Below, piece after piece: positions 1 to 6,615 of a DNA stretch of 11,798 nt; positions within the stretch are counted from its first letter, which is position 1, and every line of letters starts with the position of its first letter. The translations under genes were made by a program, and so were the position numbers. Below the pieces are notes generated by a model. It saw nothing but the letters and a program-made list of their open reading frames with translations. It ran no database searches and had not been told where the DNA came from. Origin of the DNA: Lunatibacter sp035460985 (GTDB lineage Bacteria > Bacteroidota > Bacteroidia > Cytophagales > Cyclobacteriaceae); NCBI GenBank assembly GCA_035460985.1, contig DATHWC010000205.1, positions 1 to 11,798 of the forward strand. The letters run 5' to 3'.

Positions 1-71
1 ATGCCGTATTTGCTTGGCAGTCCTGCATTGATGCGCTGTATGACAGGCCTTTCGAATATTAATTTGGTCAT
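1..71 (-). CDS. 5' end of an unidentified gene, third in the PqqD/ATP-grasp cluster (truncated by window edge)
   Basis: An ATG at 71-69 on the minus strand opens a frame that stays open to the window edge, giving 23 codons that begin MTKLIFERPVIQRINAG. It starts 19 bp after the stop of the ATP-grasp gene on the same strand, so it is probably the next gene of the same operon. The peptide is basic and has no signal sequence. The pattern of a Pro-Val-Ile stretch followed by a Gly-Leu-Pro-Ser-Lys-Tyr-Gly turn is faintly like the N-terminus of some PLP-dependent decarboxylase/racemase-type enzymes, but this is too short to identify. The operon position is solid; the function is unknown. Confidence 0.5.
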   Translation of the reverse strand, partial: MTKLIFERPVIQRINAGLPSKYG

Positions 72-90
72 GGCAGAATAATTTTGTCGG

Positions 91-1137
91 TTATAGTTCT
101 CCTTTTGTGGAGAGCTGTTCAAATTCTTTCAAATCGCAGATCATGTCATAGGAATACCTGATGAACATTTTCCCGACTTCATAATGGGTGAAAGGTTTTA
201 CGTCCATTCCCATAGCCAACAATACCAAAGCCTCCGGTAGATTCTGTCCGGCTGCAACGGCCAGGTAAACCCAGGCTGGCAATCTGGGGTTGATTTCTAT
301 CATATACAGTTCATTGTCGGAAGTCCGGATAAGTTCCAATTCCATACCACCTCTCCAGTTGGTTTGGGAAATGATTTTGTTGGTCAATTCCAGCATCACA
401 GGATCTTCTAACGTGATTCCTCCCCAGCCTTTCCCTTTATCTGTGATATACGTTTTCCGCATGGGTACCGCTCCTATGGTATTTCCATTCCCGTCTCCCA
501 GGGCCACCACATTGACTTCAGTGCCCTTAACAAATTCCTGTATCACGATGGGTAGACCCCATTTGGCTGCGATTTTATTGAAATAAATCCCTACTTGTTC
601 GAAATCATAGGCGATGTAGGCATCATAGAATTTTCCCTTGACGACCACAGGATATTCAAACTTGTCCTCAATTTTTCTAAAATCCATGATACTTCCTATG
701 GGTTCACTGTAAGGAACTTTAACCCCATATTTCCCACCAAACTGAGGCAGGTTGGATTTATGTCGTTCTTCAAACTGCTGCATGGTAGGAAGAAATGTCC
801 TGATGCCCATCTCTTTTAGCACTTTTTCTGATTTCATGAACGTGAAAAGTTCTGAATCAAAATTGGGGATCAGTACATTGATGTTTTCCTTTTCATGGAT
901 GTATCTGATTCTTTCCAAAAGCGGCTCTACACCATCCGAAGGGTAGGGGACCTTGTAGGTTTTATCAATTAGTTCGTGCATATAAGATCCGGGTTCCAAG
1001 TTGTCATAGGCCAATCCGATGATTTTTGGATCAATTTTAAGCGAATCCCTTAATCCCCGTGTGACAGGTATTCCCGGTCCGGGGCTGTCAATATTATTAA
1101 GGCCGGATAAAGCGATCGTTAATTTAATCTTCTCCAT
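91..1137 (-). CDS. ATP-grasp carboxylate-amine ligase-like protein
   Basis: This 348-residue protein has the architecture of ATP-grasp ligases, which activate a carboxylate as acyl phosphate and join it to an amine or thiol. Residues 1-120 form a pre-ATP-grasp Rossmann-like domain resembling the N-terminal part of carbamoyl-phosphate synthase-type proteins. The ATP-binding core runs from about 125 to 310: a VVVKGK strand with Lys167/Lys169, an IQEFVKG segment at 199-205, then the metal-binding acidic region with Glu266/Glu268 and a MIEINPR motif (Glu281, Asn283). It is cytoplasmic. Its start overlaps the end of the upstream PqqD-like gene by 14 bp, implying translational coupling. PqqD-like partners usually present peptides to modifying enzymes, so a peptide or amino-acid substrate is likely, but the reaction cannot be told from sequence alone. 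Confidence 0.85.
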   Translation of the reverse strand: MEKIKLTIALSGLNNIDSPGPGIPVTRGLRDSLKIDPKIIGLAYDNLEPGSYMHELIDKTYKVPYPSDGVEPLLERIRYIHEKENINVLIPNFDSELFTFMKSEKVLKEMGIRTFLPTMQQFEERHKSNLPQFGGKYGVKVPYSEPIGSIMDFRKIEDKFEYPVVVKGKFYDAYIAYDFEQVGIYFNKIAAKWGLPIVIQEFVKGTEVNVVALGDGNGNTIGAVPMRKTYITDKGKGWGGITLEDPVMLELTNKIISQTNWRGGMELELIRTSDNELYMIEINPRLPAWVYLAVAAGQNLPEALVLLAMGMDVKPFTHYEVGKMFIRYSYDMICDLKEFEQLSTKGEL

Positions 1138-1381
1138 GGGGTTCGGTAAGTCTCATTTGCTTGAGGGTAGTGGTGAAGTCAAAAAAGTATCTTTCAAAGG
1201 ATTCCCCATCCATTTCATATTTCACCAACATCTCCTGAAGTATTTCTTCATAAGATTTGCCCGATTTGATCATTTGTACTATTTCCAATCCGGTCGGATT
1301 CAGTGTATAGGAATCTCCCGTACCGGGGTCGAATACAAATCCGGAATCACTGATGGCGATATTTTTTTTGATTTTCAGCAT
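1124..1381 (-). CDS. PqqD family protein (small peptide-binding/chaperone-like domain)
   Basis: The 85-residue protein fits the single-domain PqqD family. Near the N-terminus is a beta segment reading SGFVFDPGTGDSYTLNPTG, with the typical aromatic-rich strand followed by an asparagine-proline-threonine turn. A helical LEIVQMIKSGKSYEEILQEM region and a C-terminal helix follow. In PQQ synthesis and many RiPP pathways PqqD proteins bind the precursor peptide and hand it to a modifying enzyme. Other PqqD-like proteins sit in clusters without a recognised peptide. Here it is first in a cluster with an ATP-grasp ligase (14 bp overlap) and a third gene. No radical SAM gene and no obvious precursor peptide lies upstream on this strand within the window. 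Family assignment is fairly firm; function is open. Confidence 0.8.
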   Translation of the reverse strand: MLKIKKNIAISDSGFVFDPGTGDSYTLNPTGLEIVQMIKSGKSYEEILQEMLVKYEMDGESFERYFFDFTTTLKQMRLTEPHGED

Positions 1382-1493
1382 GGCAAGTAGTCTATAAAAG
1401 TCTTTAAATAAAAAATTGAAGGTAGTTATAAACTGGTAGAGTTTTTATGACTTTTGTCACTTGATTGAGATAATCTATTGGTAATAAACTTTT

Positions 1494-1511
1494 AGTGCGC
1501 TGCGACGCACT
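1494..1511. repeat. Short GC-rich hairpin upstream of the PqqD-like gene
   Basis: A perfect 6-bp stem, AGTGCG (1494-1499) with CGCACT (1506-1511), encloses a 6-nt loop. It is not followed by a clear T-run on either strand, so it is not a textbook terminator. It could be an operator or leader structure about 115 bp upstream of the PqqD-like start, or part of the adjacent repeat debris. The role is unknown. Confidence 0.35.
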
Positions 1512-1601
1512 CGAGGGCTTAAACTGACGATTTAACAGGCTTTTGTAGAAATAAAAGTTCCTCTACTTGGTCCTTGAGATTGTAAATTACGTTGAGCCGC
1601 T

Positions 1602-1723
1602 GTTCGACATTTGTAATGCCGAACGACATTTAAAAAGGATTTGTAATCCTGATATTCCTCGTAACGCCGCTACGGGAATTGCATATTCCCAATATCTGTC
1701 CTGGCAATTACGAATCACGAGGA
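1602..1723. repeat. REP-like cluster of short hairpins
   Basis: Three successive stem-loops with 5-nt loops are visible. GTTCG-a-CAT / ATG-c-CGAAC has loop TTGTA (1602-1624). AGGAT / ATCCT has loop TTGTA (1636-1650). GGGAAT / ATTCCC has loop TGCAT (about 1674-1690). A fourth, larger pairing, TCCTCGT (1656-1662) with ACGAGGA (1717-1723), encloses the third hairpin. Clusters of similar palindromes with a shared loop are typical of REP-type elements mobilised by RAYT (Y1 transposase-like) proteins, but no transposase is present here. The open frame running through it (1567-1833, plus strand) has no protein-like features and is not called. The structure is directly visible; the REP/RAYT link is inference. 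Confidence 0.55.
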
Positions 1724-1763
1724 GCGAAAAAAGGGTGATATTATTTTTTGATAGACAAACGGC

Positions 1764-2054
1764 CTATTTGTTTGGGTATTTGGTTGAATTTTCACCGGAG
1801 CAGGTTGGACAGGATTTGACTTCTCCCGCTTGAAGGCGTATGCCATCTATATGCTCTTTTACAAAGGCCTTAATAATCATGTCTTTTTCTTGACGGTTGT
1901 TAATTTCAATTTGTTTATCCTTTATCAGGATTCTGATTTTCCCATCATATTCCTGAGTGCCCCAACAAACTGGACATAACCCTTCAGGTGCTGTGTTTTT
2001 TGTTTCTTCTTGAGGCTTATTTAAATGCGCTAAGAGTTTCTCGCTGATATTCAT
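1764..2054 (-). CDS. Small protein with two CXXCXG motifs, unknown function
   Basis: The 96-residue protein is mostly charged and cytoplasmic, with no signal peptide or membrane segment. It carries two CXXCXG motifs, CPVCWG (Cys27, Cys30) and CPTCSG (Cys82, Cys85), about 50 residues apart. That is the spacing style of a DnaJ-like zinc centre in which two half-sites come together on one metal. The middle (38-75) is rich in Lys, Asp and Ile and contains a short KDKQIEINNR stretch. I do not recognise a characterised family. It lies 110 bp downstream of the globin gene on the same strand, so it may be the last gene of the respiratory cluster or be transcribed separately. Zinc binding is inferred from the motifs only. 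Confidence 0.7.
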   Translation of the reverse strand: MNISEKLLAHLNKPQEETKNTAPEGLCPVCWGTQEYDGKIRILIKDKQIEINNRQEKDMIIKAFVKEHIDGIRLQAGEVKSCPTCSGENSTKYPNK

Positions 2055-2164
2055 GGCCTTGAGTTTTAAATTATTGAAAACATTTTTTTATTGAATAAAC
2101 TTTGGATTTGCTGGACAAAATTGAATAATGCATTGTCATTCAGTTTTTATAAGTTGATAACTGT

Positions 2165-2560
2165 TTACGGAATAGAACTTACCGAACTATTTTGATGATA
2201 TTGAATTTTTGTATGGAATATTTCTGCCATTCTATTTCCCTGCCATTTGGCTTTTTCTGCCTTCTCCCCAAAAAACCTCTCATCTATGGTTTCGAAGAAA
2301 AGCTGAACCCAGCGGTCAAAATGTTCTTTTCCCACCGCCAACCGGGCATGTGGCACAAAGGGACTGCCGAAGTACGTGTGTTCTTCAAGCAAGACCGTTT
2401 GCCAGAATCGGTACATTTTTTCCAGATGGTCAGGCCACCTTTCCTCTATTTTCTCATTGAAAATATCCCTCAGCAAACCGTCTTGTCGGACCTTTTCATA
2501 GAAGGCATCCACCATTGATTTGATGTCCTCAAGCGTAGAAATTTCTTTTTTTGTTATCAT
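2165..2560 (-). CDS. Group III truncated haemoglobin
   Basis: The 131-residue protein matches the short 2-on-2 globin fold and, within it, group III (the Campylobacter Ctb type). Key positions by analogy to that family are Tyr21 (B10) in FYEKVRQD, His45 (E7) in the WPDHLEKM segment, proximal His71 (F8) in PFVPHARL, and Trp84 (G8) in HFDRWVQLF. It would bind heme and O2/NO in the cytoplasm. Group III members are often linked to nitrosative stress or to moderating O2/NO near terminal oxidases. Its start shares one base with the stop of the preceding membrane-protein gene (TAATG), so it is translated as the distal part of the oxidase operon. The C-terminal tail (about 123-131) is polar and probably disordered. 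Confidence 0.9.
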   Translation of the reverse strand: MITKKEISTLEDIKSMVDAFYEKVRQDGLLRDIFNEKIEERWPDHLEKMYRFWQTVLLEEHTYFGSPFVPHARLAVGKEHFDRWVQLFFETIDERFFGEKAEKAKWQGNRMAEIFHTKIQYHQNSSVSSIP

Positions 2561-2982
2561 TAGAAATAGGATTTATACAGGTCCGGATTCCAAAACATGG
2601 TGAAATAAAACGCCGCAAAGCCTACAAAGGAAATGATGAGCGCCCAAACCCATGCGGGAATTGCCTGGGGTGTTTCTGACCCCCTAATCATAAAAAAATC
2701 GTTGCGCTCACTTCCATAGGAATTCACCGTAATCGGAATTTGCTGGTTGACAATTTCACCCTCCTTTATTCCCATAACCGATATATCAGGTCCGTTTCTC
2801 ACCTCAAAAGAAATTGTTTTGATGCCCTCTTTCCCGGAAGTGGACTTGGCGAGAATTTTTAGTACATGTTTTCCATCCGGAATTTTTGTTGTGTCCAAAA
2901 CAAACTTTACAGGAGGAGCGAATTCCGCAAATGGTTTTGGGTCTGAATCAAGAAAAATTTTGACTGTTCTGTTATCTTCCAT
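2560..2982 (-). CDS. Membrane-anchored Ig-like protein of the cbb3-like oxidase cluster
   Basis: The 140-residue protein has no N-terminal signal peptide. Residues 5-95 look like an all-beta, Ig/FN3-like domain: alternating hydrophobic strands, a PDGKHVLKILAKS hairpin at about 35-47 and a second strand set ending ITVNSYG. A single transmembrane helix follows at about 107-130 (IPAWVWALIISFVGFAAFYF), then a short tail ending in YKSYF. There is no CXXCH, so it is not a cytochrome although it sits among cytochrome genes. It starts 15 bp after the preceding small gene and overlaps the globin start by one base. It may be an accessory or assembly subunit of the oxidase. Topology is unclear because the soluble part precedes the only membrane segment. 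Confidence 0.75.
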   Translation of the reverse strand: MEDNRTVKIFLDSDPKPFAEFAPPVKFVLDTTKIPDGKHVLKILAKSTSGKEGIKTISFEVRNGPDISVMGIKEGEIVNQQIPITVNSYGSERNDFFMIRGSETPQAIPAWVWALIISFVGFAAFYFTMFWNPDLYKSYF

Positions 2983-2997
2983 GGATTCTACTTTTTA

Positions 2998-3261
2998 TTA
3001 TTCCAAAACGATGTTTTTAATATGCCCAGGCTTGTTTTCTTTGGGCTTGACGAGGTATATTACACTGAAAACCAAGGTAAAAGCTACAAGTATTGCGGCT
3101 GACCAGGTAATCAGATAATCCACATTCCCCTGAGGTCCTTGTCCATGTGTAATGTTTTCCAGCATTTTAGGTTGATTGGATTTACATACTTCACAAGCAA
3201 AACTTATAGGCGCATACAAGAAAATGATGAGAGTGATAAGGAGTGTTTTTAAATTCCGCAT
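2998..3261 (-). CDS. Small CXXC membrane protein of the oxidase cluster
   Basis: The 87-residue protein starts with a signal sequence or membrane helix (residues 1-22, MRNLKTLLITLIIFLYAPISFA). A CEVCKSNQPKMLENITHGQGP segment with Cys23 and Cys26 comes right after the likely cleavage site. A second transmembrane helix follows at about 48-70 and a basic cytoplasmic tail (KPKENKPGHIKN). The CXXC just outside the membrane could bind copper or act in thiol exchange; a copper-handling role for the neighbouring oxidase is a reasonable guess. The context around Cys23 (SFAC) lacks a good lipobox, so lipoprotein processing is doubtful. Its start overlaps the stop of the preceding gene by one base (TAATG). 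No characterised family recognised. Confidence 0.75.
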   Translation of the reverse strand: MRNLKTLLITLIIFLYAPISFACEVCKSNQPKMLENITHGQGPQGNVDYLITWSAAILVAFTLVFSVIYLVKPKENKPGHIKNIVLE

Positions 3262-3494
3262 TATTTCCAGTAATTATTGGCCATGGCAATCGTATGAAAC
3301 TCCGTGGCTATTACCAACGAGGAAGCAATCAGCTGCGCGGTGTCCTGGGCATAGTCACTTCTAAGATTTTTGCGGATATCGCTATCCGGCTGGATTGCTG
3401 CAATTGATTTTCGGGCTAATTTAATTGCCAGTTCACGTCCTTCCTGAGGTGTGGCTGTTATCAGTGATTCCAAATAAATTTCTTTGGTTTCCAT
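3261..3494 (-). CDS. Small helical protein of unknown function in the oxidase operon
   Basis: The 77-residue protein has no cysteine, no signal peptide and no membrane segment. It appears almost entirely alpha-helical (LESLITATPQEGRELAIKLARKS, then a second helix ending HTIAMANNYWK). It begins 5 bp after the stop of the CcoO-like gene and ends overlapping the next start by one base. This tight packing on both sides is the main evidence that it is real. It has the size of the small accessory subunits found in oxidase clusters but lacks the membrane helix expected of CcoQ or CcoS. Function unknown. Confidence 0.65.
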   Translation of the reverse strand: METKEIYLESLITATPQEGRELAIKLARKSIAAIQPDSDIRKNLRSDYAQDTAQLIASSLVIATEFHTIAMANNYWK

Positions 3495-3499
3495 ACTAA

Positions 3500-4504
3500 T
3501 TATTGTTTAAGTGATTTAACAAAGGATCTGATTTCTTTTACCTCATCTAGAGTAACTGCACCGGCCGTATTTCCCCAATTTGAACGTTCATGGTTAGCAA
3601 TAGCGGCGATTTCCTCATCAGAAAGCGTTTCCTGAAAGCCAGGCATAACACCAAATTCCGGCCGCGCATCATAGCCTTCCATGATGATTCTGATCAATGT
3701 CTCCGGATTTTCGTCGTTGATAATGGGGCTACCGATTAGGGAAGGAAAGGCTCCAGGAAGTCCACCGCCATCAGCTTGATGACAGGCAGCACAATTATTC
3801 ATATATAATGTCTGACCATTGGGTAGTACTGCCTCCCCCGTATTGTTTGTTGTCTCTTTTTCCTTTGAGGAAGGAATGAAGCTGACCGCAGGGTTTTGAG
3901 GCATTTCAGCTTGCTTAAGGGATTGAAGGTAGGCTACGAGATCAAGGGCTTTTTGCGAAGCAACCACTTTTTTGGTGGATGCATTAAGGAATGTTTGGGG
4001 AACGGGAACTAAATAGTCAGTTTCTTTTATTTTTGACTCCTCCTTTAGCTCAAAAAGCCAGGGATAGGAAGGCATGATTGATTCCTTGACTACAATCCTT
4101 GGATTGTACAGATGCAATAAGTGCCATTCCATGCCTGGTTGTCTTTGTCCCACGTTTGTAAGATCAGGTCCGGTTCTTTCACTTCCCAACAGGGATGGAG
4201 ATTGTCTCCACAGGTCCTGCCGTTGTTTACTGAAGTAATAATCAGAAGGGATAGAAGGCCTTTTTCCCCAGGTATTATCCATTTCGATATTTCTCACTTG
4301 CTGTGTATGGCATGACATACAATTTTCCTGTACATAAATGTGTAGGCCATTTAATTCCTCCTCCGAAAACGCCTCCATGTTGGGGAGAGGTTGAGTCTTT
4401 TGAATCTGAAAAGCAGGAATTAGCGCAACGAAAATACTCAGCACCAAAAACCCGAATATCGCAGTGCCTACTAGAAGTTTATGATTTTTATGGAAGTCTA
4501 ACAT
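3500..4504 (-). CDS. ccoO: CcoO-like membrane cytochrome c fused to a second cytochrome c domain
   Basis: This 334-residue protein has an N-terminal membrane anchor (about 9-30) and a periplasmic region with two heme c sites. The first half (52-195) matches CcoO/FixO: GLHIYVQENCMSCHTQQVR with heme motif Cys62/Cys65/His66, then LLGSERTGPDLTNVG, the family signature HLYNPRIVVKESIMPSYPW and Met144 as likely axial ligand. A linker at about 197-228 leads to a second class I cytochrome c domain with CAACH (Cys238, Cys241, His242) and Met287 in VMPGF. It would pass electrons from a cytochrome c donor to the CcoN-like subunit. The extra domain may replace CcoP, which is absent. The ATG at 4504 lies at the edge of the tandem repeat filling the gap to ccoN; no upstream in-frame alternative extends it sensibly. 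Confidence 0.88.
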   Translation of the reverse strand: MLDFHKNHKLLVGTAIFGFLVLSIFVALIPAFQIQKTQPLPNMEAFSEEELNGLHIYVQENCMSCHTQQVRNIEMDNTWGKRPSIPSDYYFSKQRQDLWRQSPSLLGSERTGPDLTNVGQRQPGMEWHLLHLYNPRIVVKESIMPSYPWLFELKEESKIKETDYLVPVPQTFLNASTKKVVASQKALDLVAYLQSLKQAEMPQNPAVSFIPSSKEKETTNNTGEAVLPNGQTLYMNNCAACHQADGGGLPGAFPSLIGSPIINDENPETLIRIIMEGYDARPEFGVMPGFQETLSDEEIAAIANHERSNWGNTAGAVTLDEVKEIRSFVKSLKQ

Positions 4505-4590
4505 TTCATATGTTTATAATTGTTCCTCAGTTGCCATATGGAATCTCGCCATGATAATCATCCCACTGTGTGACGATTTCATCATGCTCG
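4503..4590. repeat. Dispersed 88-bp repeat, copy A
   Basis: First unit of a tandem pair filling the ccoN-ccoO gap. It runs from ATTTCATATGTTTATAATTG to a terminal GTGACG...TCATGCTCG and contains the shared core GAATCTCGC ... ATAATCATCCC. Near-identical units occur at 4591-4705, 11519-11606 and 11607-11694. On the minus strand its left end supplies CATATGAAAT, which touches the ccoO start codon. Confidence 0.85.
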
Positions 4591-4705
4591 ATTTCATGTG
4601 TTTATAATTTGTTCTTCATTGGCTACATAGCCTGTCCCGAGTTATTTCGGGAGAATCTCGCATGCAGGATAATCATCCCTCTAATTGACGCTTTTGTCAT
4701 GCTCG
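4591..4705. repeat. Dispersed repeat, copy B, with about 27 bp of extra sequence
   Basis: Second unit of the tandem pair. It has the same ends as the 88-bp copies (ATTTCATGTGTTTATAAT at the left, TGTCATGCTCG at the right). It is longer because of extra sequence containing a perfect 6-bp hairpin, TCCCGA (4635-4640) with TCGGGA (4647-4652). The start of a further unit (ATTTCATAT, from 4706) follows and contains the ccoN stop codon. Confidence 0.8.
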
Positions 4706-4708
4706 ATT

Positions 4709-6577
4709 TCATATCCTATTTAAAGGTGACTGTTTCATTTTTAACTCTTGTTCGTTCAATTCTGAGATCACCGACTTCGGCATGTTTCCGTTAGGATTTA
4801 TTATCGTTTTCTTTTGATCCTTGATCATCACGTAGAAATTATAGGCAAACAAGAGGTGGGAGATAAACATTAGGGTGCCACCAATTGCCCTCCATAGCCA
4901 GAAAGGCTGCATTAGGATCACAGAAGCAATAAAGGGTTCTCCCTCTATCCAACTCAGTCCCTTGAGGGTGCCACCAATCATCAGCGAAACCATATAGGCA
5001 AATAGGCCTATAAATGCCATCCAAAAATGCATCCCAACTAATATTTGCCTTGGTTCCCTGCCAGTTATTTTGGGAAGTATGGCATACACGCAGGCCCATA
5101 GAATAAAAGTGATTATCCCGTACATGGTCATGTGGGAATGTGCCACATTGAAATCTGTGAAATGCCAGACGAAATTCGTAAACCGGAAGGCTTGCAGGCT
5201 TCCCTGCGCGGATCCTACAAAATAAAATACAACGCCAACCAGAAAGAAGGGCAGGACATAACTCTTTGTAATTTCATTCCAACTACCCCTCATGGTCATC
5301 AGAAAGTTGGTTGTACCAGCTACTACCGGTATCAGCATGCCGGCACTGAAGACGATAGCCACTGTTTGCAGCCACCATGGCAAGGGACTGAAAACAAAAT
5401 GGTGGGTGCCGATCAGGGTGTAAAACAGCATCTGTGTCCAGAATGCCAAAACTCCCAACGAATAAGAATATATGGGTTTGTTTAGGGAGGAGGGGAGATA
5501 ATAATAAATCAATCCCAATGTAAACGTCATAAACCACATGCCTACCCCTTGGTGCATATAATATCCTTGGATGACGGTCTCACCCAAACCATCCTGATAC
5601 ATGGGCAGATACCCTATGATCACCAGAATAATTGTCCAACCCAATCCACCCAGCAAATACCAGTTGGATACGTAGATTTCTTCGATTTTACGGCGTGCGA
5701 CGGTTTGGTAGAAATTGTAAAAAGTGATGATTATACCAAGGGCAAAAAGCAATGCCACCGGCCAAATATATTCTCGGTATTCACCTCCGCCATTGTTGAT
5801 CCCTGACATGAGAAACAGTGTGCCAATCGTAACACTGAGGTTCATCAACCACCAGGCATACCAGGCGAGCCTATAACTGTATAAGGTATTATTGGAGGTC
5901 CTCGTAATGACAAAATGCCCCAAACCAATCATGGTCAGAGAGGCCCAACCCCAAAAGACAGCATTTGTATGAACAGGCCGCAATCTCCCAAAGGAAAGCC
6001 AAGAAACGGAATCCATTTCGGGCCATAAAAATTTCAGCCCCAGATATTGACCGATCAGCGTACCGAATACCAGCCAAAAAACTGAGGCGCCGATATACCA
6101 TATCATAATTTTCTTAAGCTGGTAGGGGGTATCGTAGGTGATGGGGGACTTTTTCTTTTCGTCTACGAGGGGATTGTTTGGTTCATGGGTCACACCGGCA
6201 ATGATACCACGGGGATCGTCTACCTCGAGACTACTTCCGAGTTCGTTGTCGGATAATCTATAGGATGCCGAATTTTTTCGCTTTTCTAGGATCGTAGCAA
6301 TTTCTGCTTCATTCATATCCAAAAGTCTCTCGCTAAATTCATTATTTTTATTTCTCTCAGTTTTGGTTTGAAGGTGAGAGAAATATGCTGAAGCTTTGAC
6401 GATCAGTATGAATATTGCGATGATCAGTACCGTAACAATGAGTAAAATCGTCCCAATTATACCCGGACTTGTCATCCAGTTGGAAGTATCAGGATTCGGT
6501 GTGGGTTGGGCTGAGATTTCCGATGGAATGATAATTAAAATAATCAATAGGCTGGTATAAAAACTCCTGATTTTCAT
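4709..6577 (-). CDS. ccoN: cbb3-type heme-copper oxidase subunit I (CcoN-like) with N-terminal extension
   Basis: This 622-residue polytopic protein is the catalytic subunit of a C-family heme-copper oxidase. The core begins at about 150. Visible ligands are His203 in FGRLRPVHTN (low-spin heme b), His342 in YYMHQGVG and His392/His393 in GTHH (CuB), His480 (high-spin heme) and His482 (low-spin heme) in NVAHSHMTMYG. Tyr386 lies six residues before the HH pair, at the position of the cbb3 cross-linked active-site tyrosine. This points to O2 reduction and against NorB, which lacks that Tyr. Residues 1-150 are unusual: a signal-like helix (1-23), a second helix (39-62) and a long charged linker before the core. 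The position matching the conserved cbb3 glutamate before the proximal histidine appears to be Gln458. The start lies 38 bp after the Rrf2 gene. The TGA stop lies inside repeat-derived sequence. Confidence 0.88.
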   Translation of the reverse strand: MKIRSFYTSLLIILIIIPSEISAQPTPNPDTSNWMTSPGIIGTILLIVTVLIIAIFILIVKASAYFSHLQTKTERNKNNEFSERLLDMNEAEIATILEKRKNSASYRLSDNELGSSLEVDDPRGIIAGVTHEPNNPLVDEKKKSPITYDTPYQLKKIMIWYIGASVFWLVFGTLIGQYLGLKFLWPEMDSVSWLSFGRLRPVHTNAVFWGWASLTMIGLGHFVITRTSNNTLYSYRLAWYAWWLMNLSVTIGTLFLMSGINNGGGEYREYIWPVALLFALGIIITFYNFYQTVARRKIEEIYVSNWYLLGGLGWTIILVIIGYLPMYQDGLGETVIQGYYMHQGVGMWFMTFTLGLIYYYLPSSLNKPIYSYSLGVLAFWTQMLFYTLIGTHHFVFSPLPWWLQTVAIVFSAGMLIPVVAGTTNFLMTMRGSWNEITKSYVLPFFLVGVVFYFVGSAQGSLQAFRFTNFVWHFTDFNVAHSHMTMYGIITFILWACVYAILPKITGREPRQILVGMHFWMAFIGLFAYMVSLMIGGTLKGLSWIEGEPFIASVILMQPFWLWRAIGGTLMFISHLLFAYNFYVMIKDQKKTIINPNGNMPKSVISELNEQELKMKQSPLNRI

Positions 6578-6581
6578 TTTG

Positions 6582-6602
6582 GATAAATTTGTCGGAAATA
6601 GG
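6582..6602 (-). promoter_or_regulatory. Candidate Rrf2 operator just upstream of ccoN
   Basis: The 38 bp gap between the Rrf2 stop and the ccoN start holds GATAAATTTGTCGGAAATA (from 6582). It differs by one internal base from the motif upstream of the Rrf2 gene (from 7099). Its first 12 bases are an imperfect palindrome. It ends 4 bp from the ccoN ATG. This could be a second binding site controlling ccoN separately from the regulator, or a site where bound regulator blocks elongation or translation. Assignment to Rrf2 is inference from position and repetition. Confidence 0.55.
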
Positions 6603-6615
6603 TTTAAATTTTTTT

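Larger units (their letters stand above)
1382..1763. other. Intergenic region between PqqD-like gene and CXXCXG protein
   Basis: No convincing gene was found in this 382 bp gap. The right half carries the REP-like hairpin cluster (1602-1723). The left half, which should contain the promoter for the PqqD-like operon, is AT-rich and holds one short GC-rich hairpin (1494-1511). I found no exact TAnnTTTG box close to the PqqD start. No ATG-initiated small peptide frame was seen on the minus strand between 1560 and 1382, so a precursor peptide is not encoded immediately upstream. Confidence 0.6.

Noticed and set aside
1567..1833. 88-codon plus-strand open frame
   Set aside because: It runs through the hairpin cluster and the end of the CXXCXG gene on the other strand; the translation has no domain-like features.
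2156..2174. Possible third copy of the Rrf2 operator motif near the globin stop
   Set aside because: It matches only about 13 of 19 positions, the palindrome is lost and it overlaps the globin stop codon; too weak to call.
4709..6577. Nitric oxide reductase NorB instead of CcoN
   Set aside because: The cbb3-type active-site Tyr (Tyr386) is present six residues before the HH pair, and the FGRLRPVHTN and IYYYLP...YSYSL contexts are CcoN-like; NorB has a glutamate-containing VEG.WE segment that is absent.
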